Assembly (NCBI GenBank): GCA_030549335.1
Contig: CM060191.1
Location: 58,043,947 to 58,107,946, forward strand
From: Pontederia crassipes
Lineage: Eukaryota > Streptophyta > Magnoliopsida > Commelinales > Pontederiaceae
Direction: 5' to 3'
Length of the DNA: 64,000 bases
Below, one piece after another: positions 48,641-62,400 of this stretch. The translations under genes were made by a program, and so were the position numbers. The notes beneath the pieces are model-generated. The model was not told where the DNA came from, made no database searches, and saw only the letters and a program-made list of their open reading frames with translations. Numbering within the stretch: the stretch's first letter is position 1; each line of letters opens with the position of its first letter.

Positions 48641-50164
48641 TGGGTTCAGCCACCTTTTGCCTGGTCAGTAGCAGAGTGGAGTGTTCCCACTTTACATGGG
48701 TTAATTAACTTGATATATATGTCACCGAGGAGGTTGACGTCTCTCGGTCCAGCATACATGGAGAGCTTGTGAGAAGCTGCAGGCGCATAATATATATTTC
48801 ACGTTTGGATGGACCTTTGGCATCAAACATCCAAAGGAAAAAAAGGTAACGTCAGATAGTTGCTGAAACGTTTTGTCTTCTTGAATTATCACTTAATAAG
48901 TGATTCTTTGCTTGATCGAAGCCCACCCAACACAGTGATGCTGACTCTTCCAATTGGATGGATGCCCGGGAGTGCATCTCTAATTGGGCATGTCAATAAT
49001 GCCACTGGAATAAATGTGTGGGATAGGATGTTTTGATCCACCTCGGGGTCATGCCACTCATTTTCCTGTGGAATTATACAAAGCCTACAACTAACAAACA
49101 GATATATGCCACCAAATAATTCTTTCGACTCCCTAACTCTTTCCAACTTTTGCACGATTTTTGTCCCCACAAAAGTGACAATAATTGTGGTGGAGATCAG
49201 TTTAGCAGTGGAAGGTGCGCTTTAGCATATGCAGATTGTGTTTTATCTACAGTGTTCAAAGTGGCGTATCTTGGCTTGCTATCTAGGTTTAATGTGCATG
49301 GTTTATGCAAGCATCACACATTTCATTGTGGGAAGTGATGCCGTGAACCATTCTATGTATATTTTTCTTGAAATGTCCTTTCAACACACGTCCGTAAGTT
49401 TAACCAGCACTTAATAAAGCATTTTCCTACGGACTAAAAAACTATTAAAAGTTACGACGATTGAATTTGTCGAAAAAAATGTCTGATGGACCTTTGAGAG
49501 TTTCGATGGGTACCAACCGTCGAAAATTTGGAATCATTTTTAGCTTAATTTCCTTTTTAGAATTGACTATTTCAATTTTATTTTGATATTAAAGGTATCA
49601 CATTTTATCTAGTCTTCCACTTATGTTGATTGTTTAAACTCAAAGTTACCGAAAATTTGAATTATAAAATTAGTTAGCTTCTATGAAATGACCTACTCAC
49701 AGTCACCATCAGCATCATTGCCACTATATTATACTTCTATGTATGATTTTCAATAATCAATTATATGACAATCTCAATTAAACATCAACTTATCAATCAA
49801 TTTTGATTATCTATTACCAATGAGTCTTGATTAATAAATAATTAACAATCTTCATTGTCAATTCTAAGTATTAATCTTAATTATCTATCTGTCTTAATAT
49901 CAATTATCAATTCAATATTGATGTGAAAGTTATTGTTCTTAGCTCGGTTGGGATTGACTAACTATCCCTCCGATATGCTATCTATCCCATTCACTTTACC
50001 ATAAATATCCATTAAACCTAGAGCAATCACTAGACATTAGCTTTCAACTTTTATGTTGTTTAGTTAAAATGTCTATCTTTGTCATCTTTAAATTGATGTA
50101 TAATCATGGGTGGAAAAAGTACCAAGCAATCGACATAACAATAAGGTTATTATAATAACCATAC
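48641..50164. other. Intergenic sequence
   Basis: No gene was recognised. The first part up to about 49400 has ordinary base composition with small unrelated open frames on both strands. From about 49540 the sequence is AT-rich up to the CACTA element. Confidence 0.45.
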
Positions 50165-50167
50165 AAT

Positions 50168-52069
50168 CACTACAAGAAAATCGTAATTTTTTCGACGGGT
50201 AATTTCCGACGGTTCGAAATCCGTCGTAATTTGCGACGGATTTTTCGACGGTTTCATTTTTGACGGATTTTTTGACGGTCATGACCGTCGGAAATAATTT
50301 ATATTATTATTTAATTTTTTGACGATTAGGAACGTCGATATTTCCGACGGATATCCATCCGTCGCAATTTTCGACGGATTTTCCGACGATCACGACCGTC
50401 GAAAATGAAAAAATAAATTATGTAATTTGTTATATTATTATTTAATTTTTCTGACAGATTTTTCGACGATTACGATCGTCGGAAATGAAAAAACTAAATT
50501 ACATATTTTTTATATTATTATTTAATTTTTCGACGATTAGGAACGTCGATATTTCCGACGGATATCCATCCGTCGCAAAATCCGCCGCAATTTTCGACGG
50601 TCGTAACCATCGGTAAATGTATAATAATATCATGTGAGGAGTATTTTATTAATATAACTAGCGACGGCCCAAATCGTCGCAATTACCGACGGTTTCGATC
50701 GTCGGTAACGATTACCGACGGTTCAAACCGTCGGTAAAATAAAAAATATATATTATATATAACTAAATATATTTTCGACGGTCACAACGTCGGTAATTTT
50801 AAAAATAGTTAATATTTACGTTTTCGAGGGCCGGAGCCATCGGTAATTAAAATTTCGTTATCCCGCTTTCTTTTTTTTTCTTTTCCCACTTTCTCTCATC
50901 TTTTCCCCTTATATATAATTCATCCTCCTCTCCTTTCTCTCTCTCTCTCCCTCTCCCTCTCCCTCTCCCGGCCCGCGCCGGCGACCCTCTCCCGCACCGG
51001 ATGCCGGCGATCCTCCCGCGCCGGCGACCCTCTCCCGCACCGGCGATCCTCTTCCGCACCGGCGACCCTCTCCCGCGCCGGCGTCTCTCTCTCTTTCTCT
51101 CTCCGGTCGGAGGCCGCTGTCGGCCGGATCCGGCCCCCAGTGGTCGGATCTCACCATTGGCGGCCAGATCCGGCTGTGGGCGTTCGGATCCGGCTGCCGG
51201 GCGTTCGGATTCGGCCGTCGGGTGTTCGAATCCGGCCGCCTGGGATCCGGCCTCTCGCGGCAGGATCGGCCGCCGGACGCCCGGATCCGGCCTCTCGCGG
51301 CAGGATCGGCCCCCGGACGCCCGGATCCGGCCCCAGCGGTCCGGATCGGGCGCCGGCGCGGTCCGGATCCGGCGGCCGGATCCGGCTGTGGGCGTTCGGA
51401 TCCGGCTACCGGGCGTTCGGATTCGGCCGCCGGGTGTTCGAATCCGGCCGCCTGGGATCCGGCCTCTCGCGGCAGGATCGGCCGCCGGATGCCCGGATCC
51501 GGCCTCTCGTGGCAGGATCGGCCGCCGGACGCCCGGATCCGGCCCCAGCGGTCCGGATCGGGCGCCGGCGCGGTCCGGATCCGGCGCCGGCGGCCCGGAT
51601 CCGGCGCCGGCGGCCCGGATCCGGCGCCGGCGGCCCGGATTTGGCGCCAGGCGACGGATCCGGCCCCCGGCGGTCGATCCGACCGCCTGGTGACCGGATT
51701 TGGCTGCGGCCGGAGCTGGCCGCTGCCCGATCCGGCCGCTAATTTTTTTATATTTAAAAAAATATTTGCGACGGTTGCGAGGACCGTCGAAAGTTTTGAC
51801 AGTTGCGACCGTCGGAAAATTTCGACGGTTCGAATCGTCGGCCTTTTTCGGCGGTTGCAACCGTCGGAAACTTTCGACGGTTCGAATCGCCTGGACATTT
51901 TTCGAGGTCAGAACCGTCGATATTTCCGACGAATTTTTTTCGACCGTCGCAAATCGATTTGCGACGAGCGTTTTTCCTATGGATCGGTTCCGACTATAAA
52001 ATCGTCGGTAATTGCGTTACCGACGGTTTTCGGGCTGACTGTCGGTAATCAACATTTTTTCTAGTAGTG
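50168..52069. mobile_element. Non-autonomous CACTA (En/Spm) element, 1902 bp
   Basis: It begins CACTACAAGAAAA and ends TTTTTTCTAGTAGTG, whose complement is CACTACTAGAAAAAA, the CACTA-type terminal inverted repeat. A 3-bp duplication AAT flanks it (50165-50167, 52070-52072). The subterminal 600 bp on the left and 330 bp on the right are filled with CGACGG/CCGTCG words in both orientations, such as cgacggttc..gaaccgtcg, as expected for transposase-binding subterminal repeats of this superfamily. There is no transposase. The centre (about 50935-51745) is strongly GC-rich and internally duplicated. Large overlapping open frames on both strands there are compositional. Confidence 0.92.
51130..51745. 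repeat. GC-rich duplicated core of the CACTA element
   Basis: A block starting ccggctgtgggcgttcggat at about 51170 recurs about 211 bp later at about 51381 with few changes, through the shared ggcctctcgcggcaggatcgg and ggccccagcggtccggatcg segments. Within it, ggatccggc and cggatccgg recur every 20-30 bp, an almost palindromic short motif. Expansion by slippage or unequal exchange is likely. Confidence 0.85.
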
Positions 52070-52072
52070 AAT

Positions 52073-52799
52073 CATAATAACAATATTAATTATAATTAAT
52101 CCATAATAATATTAACAAATAATCATAGTCATAAACATTTAGAATATCAATTGAATATAACAATCATAATGTAATAACTAAATATACATAACTTAGTACG
52201 ATTCTCTTGGCTTGGACGTGACTACCAAGTTGTCTTTACAAAGTCACAATCAAACCACATGAGGCCATTGTCGAACCCTAGTACTTTCAACTACCAATCC
52301 ACCCTTATTTGTCCCATGATCTAGACTATTAATGCGCGCAAAGAAAGTATAGTGATAATCACCAATGGATCCCCTATGTACTTTGGCAATATCACGTCTT
52401 CCTGCTCTAATGATGCGACAACAAGAGTTGTGGCATGCCTATTGGAGTTAAGGAAGGCAATATCGGGATGCACACATGAGAGGGAGAAAGAAAGGGAGGC
52501 ACGTATTAGGGAAAGGAGAACATGGAAGACTTTAAGTGTTTTGAGGAGCTATTTATAGAAGATTAATTATGAGTTCATCCCTTAGTTAAGATTCTTTAGT
52601 TAATTATTAATTTATAGCCCACATTTAAAATACCCTTTTTTAATATAAATTTAATCCAATTTCTTTCCAACTTAGTAATTTTTTTCAGAACCTTTTCTAA
52701 CAATACTTTTACTTATATTATTTCATTTAGCCCTTTAATTTTCATATTAATTTAACAAATGTTTTATTATTTTAAAAAAAAATGAGAAGGGGTGGGTTG
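52073..52799. other. Intergenic sequence between two transposable elements
   Basis: AT-rich, with no recognised gene. A short gagagggagaaagaaaggg tract lies near 52478. Confidence 0.45.
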
Positions 52800-53233
52800 A
52801 GGGTGGGGAGGGGGTGTTCCCCTAAACTTTAAAGGCAATCAAGGCTTAGTGAACAGGCAATCGAAGCTCAGTGGTTGTCACTAAGCACTAGAAAAGATGT
52901 TGTACAAGCGATCAAGGCATATCAACTCTGCCATTGTCAAAGCCAAGCTATGATACTCAGATTCAGTTGAAGATCAAGAGACAATAGATTGTTTCTTGGA
53001 CTTCTATGAAACCAAAGAACTCCCAACCTTTATGCAGTGAGTCGAAATGACTTGTGAGTTAGAATACATGAGCCCCAATCTACATCGCTATAAGTTGTAT
53101 AGCATGTATAAATTGACTAAAATGCTCCACTACGAAAGCAATATCTAGTCTAGTATGGGTGAGATAAATCAGCTGCCCCACAAGTCGCTGAAATTTTTTA
53201 GGAAAATCAAGTAGTTTATCTGTAGAAGAAGGA

Positions 53234-53861
53234 TTATAAACTATGCATCAATGTGAACTTAAGATTTTTCTTGAAAGGAGTATTTGCAAGTTTTGTAGTT
53301 GAGAGACCAACATCTGCAAGCAAATTCAAGGCGTACTTGCATTGATTCAGAATGATTCCATCAAAAGAACGTAATACCTCCATTCCTAGAAAAAACTTTA
53401 ATTCCTCCATAACTTTCATCTTAATATGATCGTGTAAGGCATCTTTTGTTAAATTGATGAGACTTGAACTATTATTACCAACAACTAGTATATCATCAAC
53501 ATATACTAGTAGAGTCACAAATTTGTTCCCTCACACTTTTGTAAAGAGTGTATAATCAATTTGACTTTGAGAAAAACCTAAAGCAATTAGGATCTCAATA
53601 AGCTTGATGTTCCATTGGCACGAAGGCTTCTTAAGGCCATATAAAGATTGTAGAAGTTTGCACACTTTCCCTTTGGACTCCCCATTGATGTGAAGACCTT
53701 TTGGTAGTGACACACAAACTTCCTAAAAAAAGATCTCTATTCAGAAAGGCATTGTTTACATTCCAATGGAAAAGTAACCAATTGTATTGAACAACTACAG
53801 TCAGAATAGCTCGTACAGTTACTGACTTTGCTACCGACAAGAAGGTTTCGTTAAAGTCCAT
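53234..53861 (-). pseudogene. Copia reverse transcriptase fragment
   Basis: Three minus-strand frames cover the domain. 53861-53631 starts MDFNETFLSVAKSVTVRAIL (usual 'DYxETFAPVAK..' start) with the WNVNNAFLNRDL block. 53713-53531 contains [19 protein letters not shown]. 53518-53234 contains LLVYVDDILVVGNN, the Y-V-D-D catalytic box, and KVMEELKFFLGMEV. Frameshifts lie between them. Confidence 0.9.
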
Positions 53862-54580
53862 CCCCTCTTTTTAGTTATATCCCTTAACAACAAGTCGTGC
53901 CTTAAATATCTCTATTTCTCCTATATAAGTAAGTTTAATCTTGTAAACTCACTTGCAACCAACATGTTTTTTTTCCTTTAGGAAACTCAACCAATTCCCA
54001 TGTCCCATTATTCTACAATGTTGTTAACTCCTCTTCCATATCTATCCATCTTGGGTCTTTGATTGCTTGAGAATAAAAAACAAGTTCTTCCACCTTAGCA
54101 ATAGCTGTAAAAAAAGTTTTTGTATTTGGAAGTGCTTGCTTGATAAGAAATTACATTCTCTAATGGATATTCAGTAGATGAAATCTTAGCTGATGTTACT
54201 ACATAGTCTTGCATCTAGCTAAGTTGCTTGACATTACTTTTCAGACTTTGACACACAACAGGAGGAAGATCCAACGATTCTATCACTTCACCCATTATGT
54301 GTGACAGTCTTGATGACTTTCAGCTCTTGGTAAAACTTCTGATTGATTTGGGGCATACTAATAGGTAAGTTATCAATGTTATCAAAACCATCGAAATTAA
54401 AGAAATCATATATAACTTGTTGATTTAATACCATTGGAGAATAGACAGATTTAAATTCTCTTAGAAGCTCATTAGATTTGTAAGGAAGGACATGCTTGGT
54501 GAACTTGACATCTCTAGAAAGAAATACCTTGTTTGCACAAAGATCCAACATTTTATAACCTTTGTGAACCATTCAATAGC

Positions 54581-54930
54581 CTAAAAAATACATGCCTTGG
54601 CCCGTTTGTCAAATTTATCTGTAATGACCTTATTGGTTACATAGCAAAGACACCCAATTACTCTGAGATGATCAAGCTTTGGAGCCTTCTTAAAGAATAG
54701 CTCATAGGGAGAAATGTTGTTTAAAACCTTTAAAGGAAGTTTATTGATTATATGAATTGGAGCTTGAACTAATTCTTCCCAGAACTTTATAAGGACATTA
54801 GATTGAAACAACAATGCTCTAGCAACCTCAAAAATATGGTTATATTTTCTTTCCATAACTCCATTCTACTGTGGAGTATATATGCAACTACTTCAAGGAA
54901 TGATGCCTTTGCTAGAAAATAAATCATTAC
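54581..54930 (-). pseudogene. Copia integrase C-terminal fragment
   Basis: The frame 54856-54581 begins MERKYNHIFEVARALLFQSN and contains FWEELVQAPIHIINKLPLKV and LDHLRVIGCLCYV. These are the end of the integrase catalytic core ('ERKHRHILE.AR.L..Q') and following conserved segment. The preceding TPQWNGV-type residues are in a broken frame. Confidence 0.88.
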
Positions 54931-55949
54931 ACTTGTGATTGTGATACCCCTAACCATTCTCTGATCTTATCACCTTGACTTTACTCCCATACTAATTTTC
55001 GATCATATTAAGAAAGTTTCTTAACACAAAAAAGCACTCTGATTTCACCCATGTGAGACTTGAGAAATCATACACCAGTGTTACAAAGTAACTATTTCCA
55101 ATATACGTAGAAGACTTAAAGGGTACCCAAGTATCAAGATGAAGTAAATATAGAAGTTTAGCATGTTTTCTTTTGGCCGAGTGAATGGCAATTGAGTTTG
55201 TCTAGCCATAGGACAAACAGTACAATGAGAAAGTTATTTATTATTATTAAAAGACTTAATGTTAAAAATTAACAACATACTATCATAGGGCAAATGATCA
55301 AGTCTTTGATGCTAGATATTGAAGCTTTGTTTCTGCACTGCTCCTGTTGTCACAACTCTAGACTTTTGAAAGTTTTCCAATAGGTAATATAAGCCTTCTT
55401 TCATCTCACCAATCTGGCTCCCCCGTCCATTCAAATGGTCCTAAATGAAAATAGAATTTGGTGTGAAGGAGACTACAAATGGTAAATCTTTTGCTAATTG
55501 TGCCACATAACTCAAATTGAATATGAAATCTGGCACAAATAAAATATTATTCATCTTGATATATGAATTTGTGTACATAGATCCTAAGTGAGTAGCTATA
55601 GAAATGGATCCATTTGGCAAGACAAGCCATTCTTAGCTTGCAAAGACTTGTCATTCACAAGCTAGTCCTTATGAGAGATCATATGGCTTGAAGCTCCAGA
55701 ATAAATTATCTATTCTTTAGGAAAATTGGATGAAGAATTACCTGCCATGTTAGTAGCAGGACTGAGAGAAGCGTCATCTTGATTTCCATGTAACAAATGT
55801 AAAATATACTTGTGTTGTTCTTCAGTAAAAGGAGAGGTCACTTTGCTGTTAGAATTATTAGTCTTATTTATTTCATTTGTCGAAGGTTGTACTATAGCAA
55901 AATTGGCAGAACCTTGTGCCTTATTTCTGAATTTGTAATTTGGTGGATA

Positions 55950-56671
55950 ACCAACTGTTTTATAACACTATGTCTTTTATGTCCAGGTTTCTTTCAGTGC
56001 TTATAGAAATCCTTCTTCTATTTGTTAGAATTGTTCTAAAATTTGCCTCCTACTAGTGTCAACTGATCAGCCTCTACATGTACAATCTTCCTTTGTCATT
56101 GTTCCTCTTCAACATGATTGAATTCATCATTCAGTCCTAGAAGAAACATGTACAATATTTTATGTTACACATAATCTTTATATTCTTTCATATTATTTGA
56201 ATTAGGCAAGCTTGGAGTCATAAGGCTTAGTTCTTCCAACAAATTATTGAGTTTAGAAAAATATACCGAGATAGTGAGTTGACCCTGTCAAATTACATAC
56301 AATTCATTCTCCATTGAGTAAACATGCATAACGTTAACCTTATGAAATCTTTCTTTTAGATCTGACCACACAATATGAGACTCTGCTTATTAAACCTTTC
56401 ACACAAGAACTAGCAATCCAAGAGAGCATCAAAGTATGGCATCTTTTCTAATATTTGGATATATTTTATTAATTGTGAATGAGCCATCTACAAATGAATG
56501 TTTGTTCTTGGCTAACAATGCATTAAACATAGCATCACTCCAATTCGAATAGTTTTCTATGTCTACAAGTTGATCTGGAATCAAAACAAGACCTGGGGAA
56601 TTCGAAAGACTTAAGAAAAGGAGGTCATTGCAACCACAAAAGTGAAAAATAGAAACACAATCAATAATCAA
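55950..56671 (-). pseudogene. Copia gag fragment
   Basis: The frame 56671-56429 contains LVLIPDQLVDIENYSNWSDA, then MFNALLAKNKHSFVDGSFT, the N-terminal gag_pre-UBN segment of plant copia elements ('L.G.NY..W...M...L..K.K..FVDG'). Downstream frames to about 55950 keep fragments of the UBN2-like region with stops. Confidence 0.8.
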
Positions 56672-56840
56672 GTTTCAAATCAGATCATCCTAATTGCAGA
56701 AATCTCACAACCAAGTGATCCAAGAAAGCTTATCTCAACTGAGGCAAAGAAGAGCTCATATCCAAGAAAGTTTATCTTAGTCTTGAGGTAGCAGACGAGC
56801 TTAGATCTGAAAATGCTTGAGGCAGATATGATACTATGTC

Positions 56841-58750
56841 AAATTTCGATCATAGACCTTTCGATTCCGGTGGAAATTCGTCTTCGGTGATTCAACAACC
56901 GACAAAGAAAATAACGAAGAGGAGAAGGCAGATTGGGAGGGAAGACATATGTTTCATCCATCCAAACAAATTCAAATTACAACTCCACTTTTTGAATTTT
57001 ATATACGATAGCTATGCGGATACACCAACTCTTATTACATGGACAACTACGGACTCTTAAACAATAGAAATAAAAATATGAACTAATACATATATAAATG
57101 ATCATTCGACAATAGGTCAACTCGATGGTACTTGATTGTTAGAGGGAGAGGGAGAGAGGGCCGACACCACTCTTATTTTTTATTTTTAATTAATTTTTAT
57201 TAAAATATTAATTTAATCTTTTCTACTACTTTTTTAAAAAATGAGGTTCTATGTGATTATTATTACCAACCACATTTACTAAAATTTATCCTATATTAAG
57301 AGATATCAAATCAATCATTTGTATGCATCATTCAGTTTTTGGTACATTAATAGCGATGGAAAATAAACGACATGCTCATCAACCAAACTTGTCTTTGTGA
57401 TTGATGTGATCGTCCTAGACGCATTGATGCCGCTGTAAAAACAAAATCTATATATTACAATTATAAAAAAAGAAATATTCTATATAGGAAATGCTATATC
57501 CTTTTAATTATTCTCCTAAAAATCCAACATGAATTGTAATTTCATCAACTTGATGTGCTGATGAGTAAGTAGTCCAACCTTATCAGTACGGCGGCAACAA
57601 AGAAAGAAAAGAGGAGCTGTATAATAATGTGACTAACCTTCATCATGTTCTCCGACAAGTGTCATTTTTGCGAAGATATCGAGATCCTTTGCACTGCAAG
57701 AGACGTCGTGCATCTTTTGCTCAATCATGATAACAAATGGTACTAACAGTGTCCCGCTGTGGTGGCTCTGAAAGGCCATGGACTTTGGAACAGCTCCTTT
57801 TAGACAATGCTAGAGAATCACATGAAGTCTGTTCTGAAGAAAATGTTTTAGTTAGTTCAGCACCCATATGGACCTCACTCACAGTTCATGGGCAATGATG
57901 GCCCCAGATTGGTGCTGCAACGAATGACCGATCCAACATGCATGCCGCCAATGGTGTGAACATTTCTTTTTCCAGTTGGGGCCGTCTGAACAAAAAACTG
58001 TTTGGTAAAGTAAAGAGTTTGCTCATGTTGATACTTGTCATTGTGCTCAGCCACTGTTGCATGTGTGAGAGAGAAAACAGATCAAATTAAACATTTGTTC
58101 CCAATTCCAAGTACAAGATCCATCTACCCGCAGCATCATGTCAGGGACTGTAATCTCCTCTTCAACTATAAAGGCAGTTCAGACTGGAAAATTCACAGGG
58201 GTATTAATTAGAACTAGTACCCTTCATCTCGAATTAATTCCTTCGATTTTTTTTTTTCTTCAATGGAATATGAAAACAGATCAGCTAAGGAAACAAACCA
58301 TTAGGGCATAAAGGAAAGAAAGAGGGAAAACAATCATGTAATGAAGTAAAAAATACCACAAAGAAAATATAATTTTAAGATAAGCTTTTCCTAGTGATTT
58401 AATACAGGCAGGTTACCAGAACTTTTTGTTACATCACGACTATTTTTGTTTACCTATCATTATTTTTTTTCCATCATTCGCTATATTCAGTTATAATTTT
58501 AACCTTCATTAATATTTGGGAAAAAATAAACAAAACCTGAGAACGTGTTCGAGATAAAAAAAGGCTAAGTAAAAATAACAATCTAAACCTTTAGAGCACA
58601 TTTTTCAAATGATAATAGAGTATATATTTATGGGATTAATGCATTGGTTCGGAAGGAATGTTGAACGCCTTCTAAATCATTGATCCATTCATAAATGATA
58701 TTTTTAACCTTCATTTAATCACTTGTGAATCAGCTATTGAAATAGTGGAA
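56841..58750. other. Intergenic sequence
   Basis: Immediately right of 56840 the sequence probably includes the eroded 5' LTR of the copia element, but its end is not clear. From 57600 to 58200 the composition is gene-like (near 50% GC), yet all frames carry stops and no protein family was recognised. It could contain untranslated or antisense sequence. Confidence 0.35.
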
Positions 58751-58757
58751 GGTACTT

Positions 58758-58759
<2 letters not shown>

Positions 58760-58817
<58 letters not shown>

Positions 58818-58818
58818 A
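58760..58818. repeat. (TA)n/(TG)n microsatellite
   Basis: About 48 bases of pure AT dinucleotide repeat run directly into a short GT repeat. The apparent minus-strand open frames across it encode only alternating isoleucine/tyrosine and are artefacts. Confidence 0.95.
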
Positions 58819-59480
58819 ATAGAGAATTAATATAAAAATGACAGTGGCAAACTGCAAAAGTGAGTTTGAAATGTCCAAGGAGAAAAAGCTTGATCTGTGC
58901 ATCATCATATACAAAAAAAAAAAGGAGTCCACGAGCCCCCACCCAAAAGTTAAAGGTCCATCACTGCAATAAATTTTGATGAGATCTTTTTTTTCTATTT
59001 TCATCTTCAAAAAGAAAACAAATGGGATTGGATCTGTCATTAGCTTCTGCAACATCCAGAATCTCGCAAGGACATTAATATTATATTTTTTTCAAAAAGG
59101 ATCCCCTTATTGTCATTCACAAAATTTCAATGTCACTCAGACTATTTTACACCTATGTTAAAGAATATATAAAATATTGATAATCAAAGTTAAAGGATAA
59201 AATTGTCATAAAAGAAGTGGCATTAAGATTTTAGGAGTGATAATATGGAGATCCTTTTTAAAAAAAGTGATTATCTCATTTCAGGTTTGCGAGGCTGTTC
59301 AGATAAATATGAATAGCCTGATGAGAAGTATGATCAAATTGTGACAAAAAAAAGGATTTTCCATGTACATGGACGCAATGTGAAATATTCAAAAGAACTT
59401 TACTCACTACATAGCAAGCAGATTTGTGATACAAATGAGACAACTATAACAAAAATGGGGAGATAACACATTGGTGAGTT

Positions 59481-62400
59481 CTATAGTATGATCTCCTCTT
59501 GAACGCTGACATTGAGGGTCTTGTTTGGTAGAACAATGCTGTTGATCACCACAACCTCATCTTCTACTGCCACAGCCTCTCCTGAAATCAGCACATTATG
59601 TGGAAATAGGGGGAAAATGTAGAAATGATGTAGACACTCCGGATTAATAGACAGACAGCAGGGTAAAAGAATAACTAAAGAATCAAGTACCTAGAATTGT
59701 TACCCCTAGCTTTGAATTGTAATCTCCCTCGCCCTGAGGAAAAAAATGGAACGGTCAAATTTTGGTTTTAGTTATGTCATAAAGCACTAAGTGCATAAAA
59801 TACACTGAACAAGCTAAAATGAGCAAGATAAATAAGCATCCAGAAGTTCACTTGTACGCGTGCCCATCTTCCAATGCTCGACTTCCAACCAACAATGGAG
59901 TGTATAATGACTGCATTCTCCTACAGGAAGAGAAAATAACAATGGAATATTGGAGAAGTGAGTTTTAAGTATAGCATTATTAATTCTTCAAAAGAAATAT
60001 TAGTTCCATACCATGATTTCAACATCATCCAGAATGATGCAACTGATGAGCCTTGCACCAGCTCCTATACGGGCATTTGCAGAAATTGACACATTAGGTC
60101 CAATCTGTTCATGCAAACCATATAACGTTTCAGAACAATGTAGGAGCTAATTGTACAACGATAGAAATTACACACACAAAATACAGGCATTTGAGGAAAT
60201 GGGCACAGTTAAATCAATCTGTTCATATAGAAACTAATGTACAATGATAAAAATAACTTCTTACTTCCATTCCATAATCATTTATCTTGATCTTTTAGAC
60301 ATATATGCCCTCTCTGCCTCTCACAGGCATACTATAAGACAGAATCTTTAGATTTTTACATTATGATCATTTTTGTTACTTAAACTTTTAGTTACAAGCA
60401 TAAATTCAACAACAACAACAACAACAACAAAGCCTTATCCCACTAAGTGGGGTCGGCTACATGGATCATACGACGCCATTCCGCTCTATATTCGTTGATC
60501 CATGTTCATAAGATTCGACATGATTTTATGCTGGCTGTCGGGGCCTAACATAACCCTCCTCCTTTATCCGGGCTTGGGACCGGCTATAAAATATAGGCGG
60601 AGTTAGTTACAAGCATAAATTCAATTATATTTTTAACTTTTATTAATATTTGAAAACCAAACAAATAATATGAGAGGGAGAAAGAGTGTGTGAGGAGCAG
60701 GTAGCCCAATCAAGGTAGGGTTGTCATGTTTCAGATGAAGTAGTGAGTTCACAAAACATACCTTTGCAGTTGCATGTACTTTTGCTGAGGGATGAATAAA
60801 CACATCACCAACAATAGATGGTCTCTTGGTGCCATCTCCACCTGCTAGAAGATGCGGAGATGTGTGTCGAAATTGAGTGAGATACAACCCAGAGCATCTC
60901 AGTGACATCCTGAAAGCATGAACATCAGACTTTTCCAAGAGTGGACAGGATTATGAGTAAATATGTAAGAAAACAGAAATAGATGGTTCTCAACCCAGGT
61001 GTCTTGATTTGTTCCCAGAAGTCGAGGGTCTCATAGGTATAGAGCATCTTCTTTCCAGCAAGAGGAGACAAGATGTCTTGATCCAGTCGGACGAAATCTA
61101 AAGGAAGGACCCTGTTGATTGGAATGATCAAGTGTTAAGTAAACAAAAAACGGGAAAAGAAAAACATATTTTAATGCGACAGCAGAGTGCCAATTGAATT
61201 TGAACACATTTGATCATGAGAGGCATAGAATAAAATCAAGATAAACACAAAATGCACAATGTATTCTTGATTTGAAACTGTTATGCAATTCTAAGCATGG
61301 CTCAACCACTCAACATAATGCCTTATATTAGAATCAAATAGTTTAGGGGATTTTTCAACCGGCTGACAAGATTTGTTTTATCTTCTATTCATAATATTTA
61401 GCAAATCATTTGTCGGACAATGACTGCAAATCTTGAAACCTTAAAACAATCTCATTGAACTTATAAATTTAAGCATTATGACAAACCAAGTATCTTTCGA
61501 AATGCCTCAATTTCCATATTCTGTATGCTTTATACATGGCATGGATCTAACACAAGGTACATCATTAAAGTTCAATAGATAGGGAATGAGTACTCGTACT
61601 TGCTTGCTGATCGAAGAGCTTCATAGTTGGTTTGAAGACCCAAATTAACTGAAGATCACAAATTAAATATGTAATTATTGAATAATCTAAAGAGTAGCAG
61701 TAATTACAACTACCAGTAAAGCATACTAAATGTTGCAAGTAAAACAACAGAAGAGAAAAGGATGACCTTTAAAAATATGGTAACAAAAAAATGAGTTTAT
61801 TACTCAATTTGTTAAGATTTTGAGTAGTCCAAGTGAATTACAGTATCATTTGGAGCAACTGGGTAACAATTGTGGAAAACATAATTTGGTTAAGGATAGT
61901 AGAAAGGGTTACAAAAAAGCATTAGCATATCTACAGTTGGTTACCTAAGTCATTCTGTTGTTTAAGAACAGCCTGGATCACTGAAAAAATCTCCGGCGTA
62001 AAGACATACACACCACAGTTTATGAGATCACTTACCTGTATTACAACATAATCACACAACAAAGTGGGTTAGCTTAAATGCAGTTGCAAGGCAATTAGTT
62101 TCCTGAAGGTTTATGTCAATTGAGATTCTTGGCACCTAAGTTTAACGAGTTTATAACAATTCTAAAATAAGAAAAGAAACAAAAATTTATAGGTGCAAGA
62201 CTCACAAAAGTTTCGGGCTTCTCAGTGTAGTGCAAAACTTCATTGGTGACAGGATCAGTTACCAATTCCCCAAACTGGTTGGCCAACTCAGCTGATACCT
62301 ATAAAGGAAGGAATTAGCCCAGGCATTTGAAATCTTTGGGTATAAGAGCAAATGAAGTGATAAATTCTTCACCTTAATGACCAGTATAGTCCCCATTCCC

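Larger units (their letters stand above)
52850..56840 (-). mobile_element. Decayed Ty1/copia retrotransposon, internal region
   Basis: On the minus strand the copia domain order is complete: gag (56671 to about 55800), a gag-pre-integrase-like segment around 55300-55180 (RLDHLPYDSMLLI, then CTVCPMARQTQLPF), integrase (54900-54580), reverse transcriptase (53861-53234) and RNase H (about 53040-52860, with KSKKQSIVS and SSTESEY). Near 56840-56821 TAGTATCATATCTGCC is a degenerate primer-binding site, so the 5' LTR should begin just right of 56840. Neither LTR could be delimited. Many stops and frameshifts make it inactive. Confidence 0.8.

Noticed and set aside
50847..52064. Open frames of 280-337 codons on both strands in the GC-rich block
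   Set aside because: They are arginine/glycine/proline-rich translations of short GC-rich repeats inside the CACTA element, open in several frames on both strands at once. There is no domain and no gene-like codon pattern.
57600..58200. Near-50% GC segment considered as possible exons of an unannotated gene
   Set aside because: All frames have frequent stops and no splice-linked series of recognisable coding blocks could be built.
58711..59055. 114-codon minus frame across the AT microsatellite
   Set aside because: Its longest distinctive part is an isoleucine/tyrosine alternation from the (TA)n repeat.
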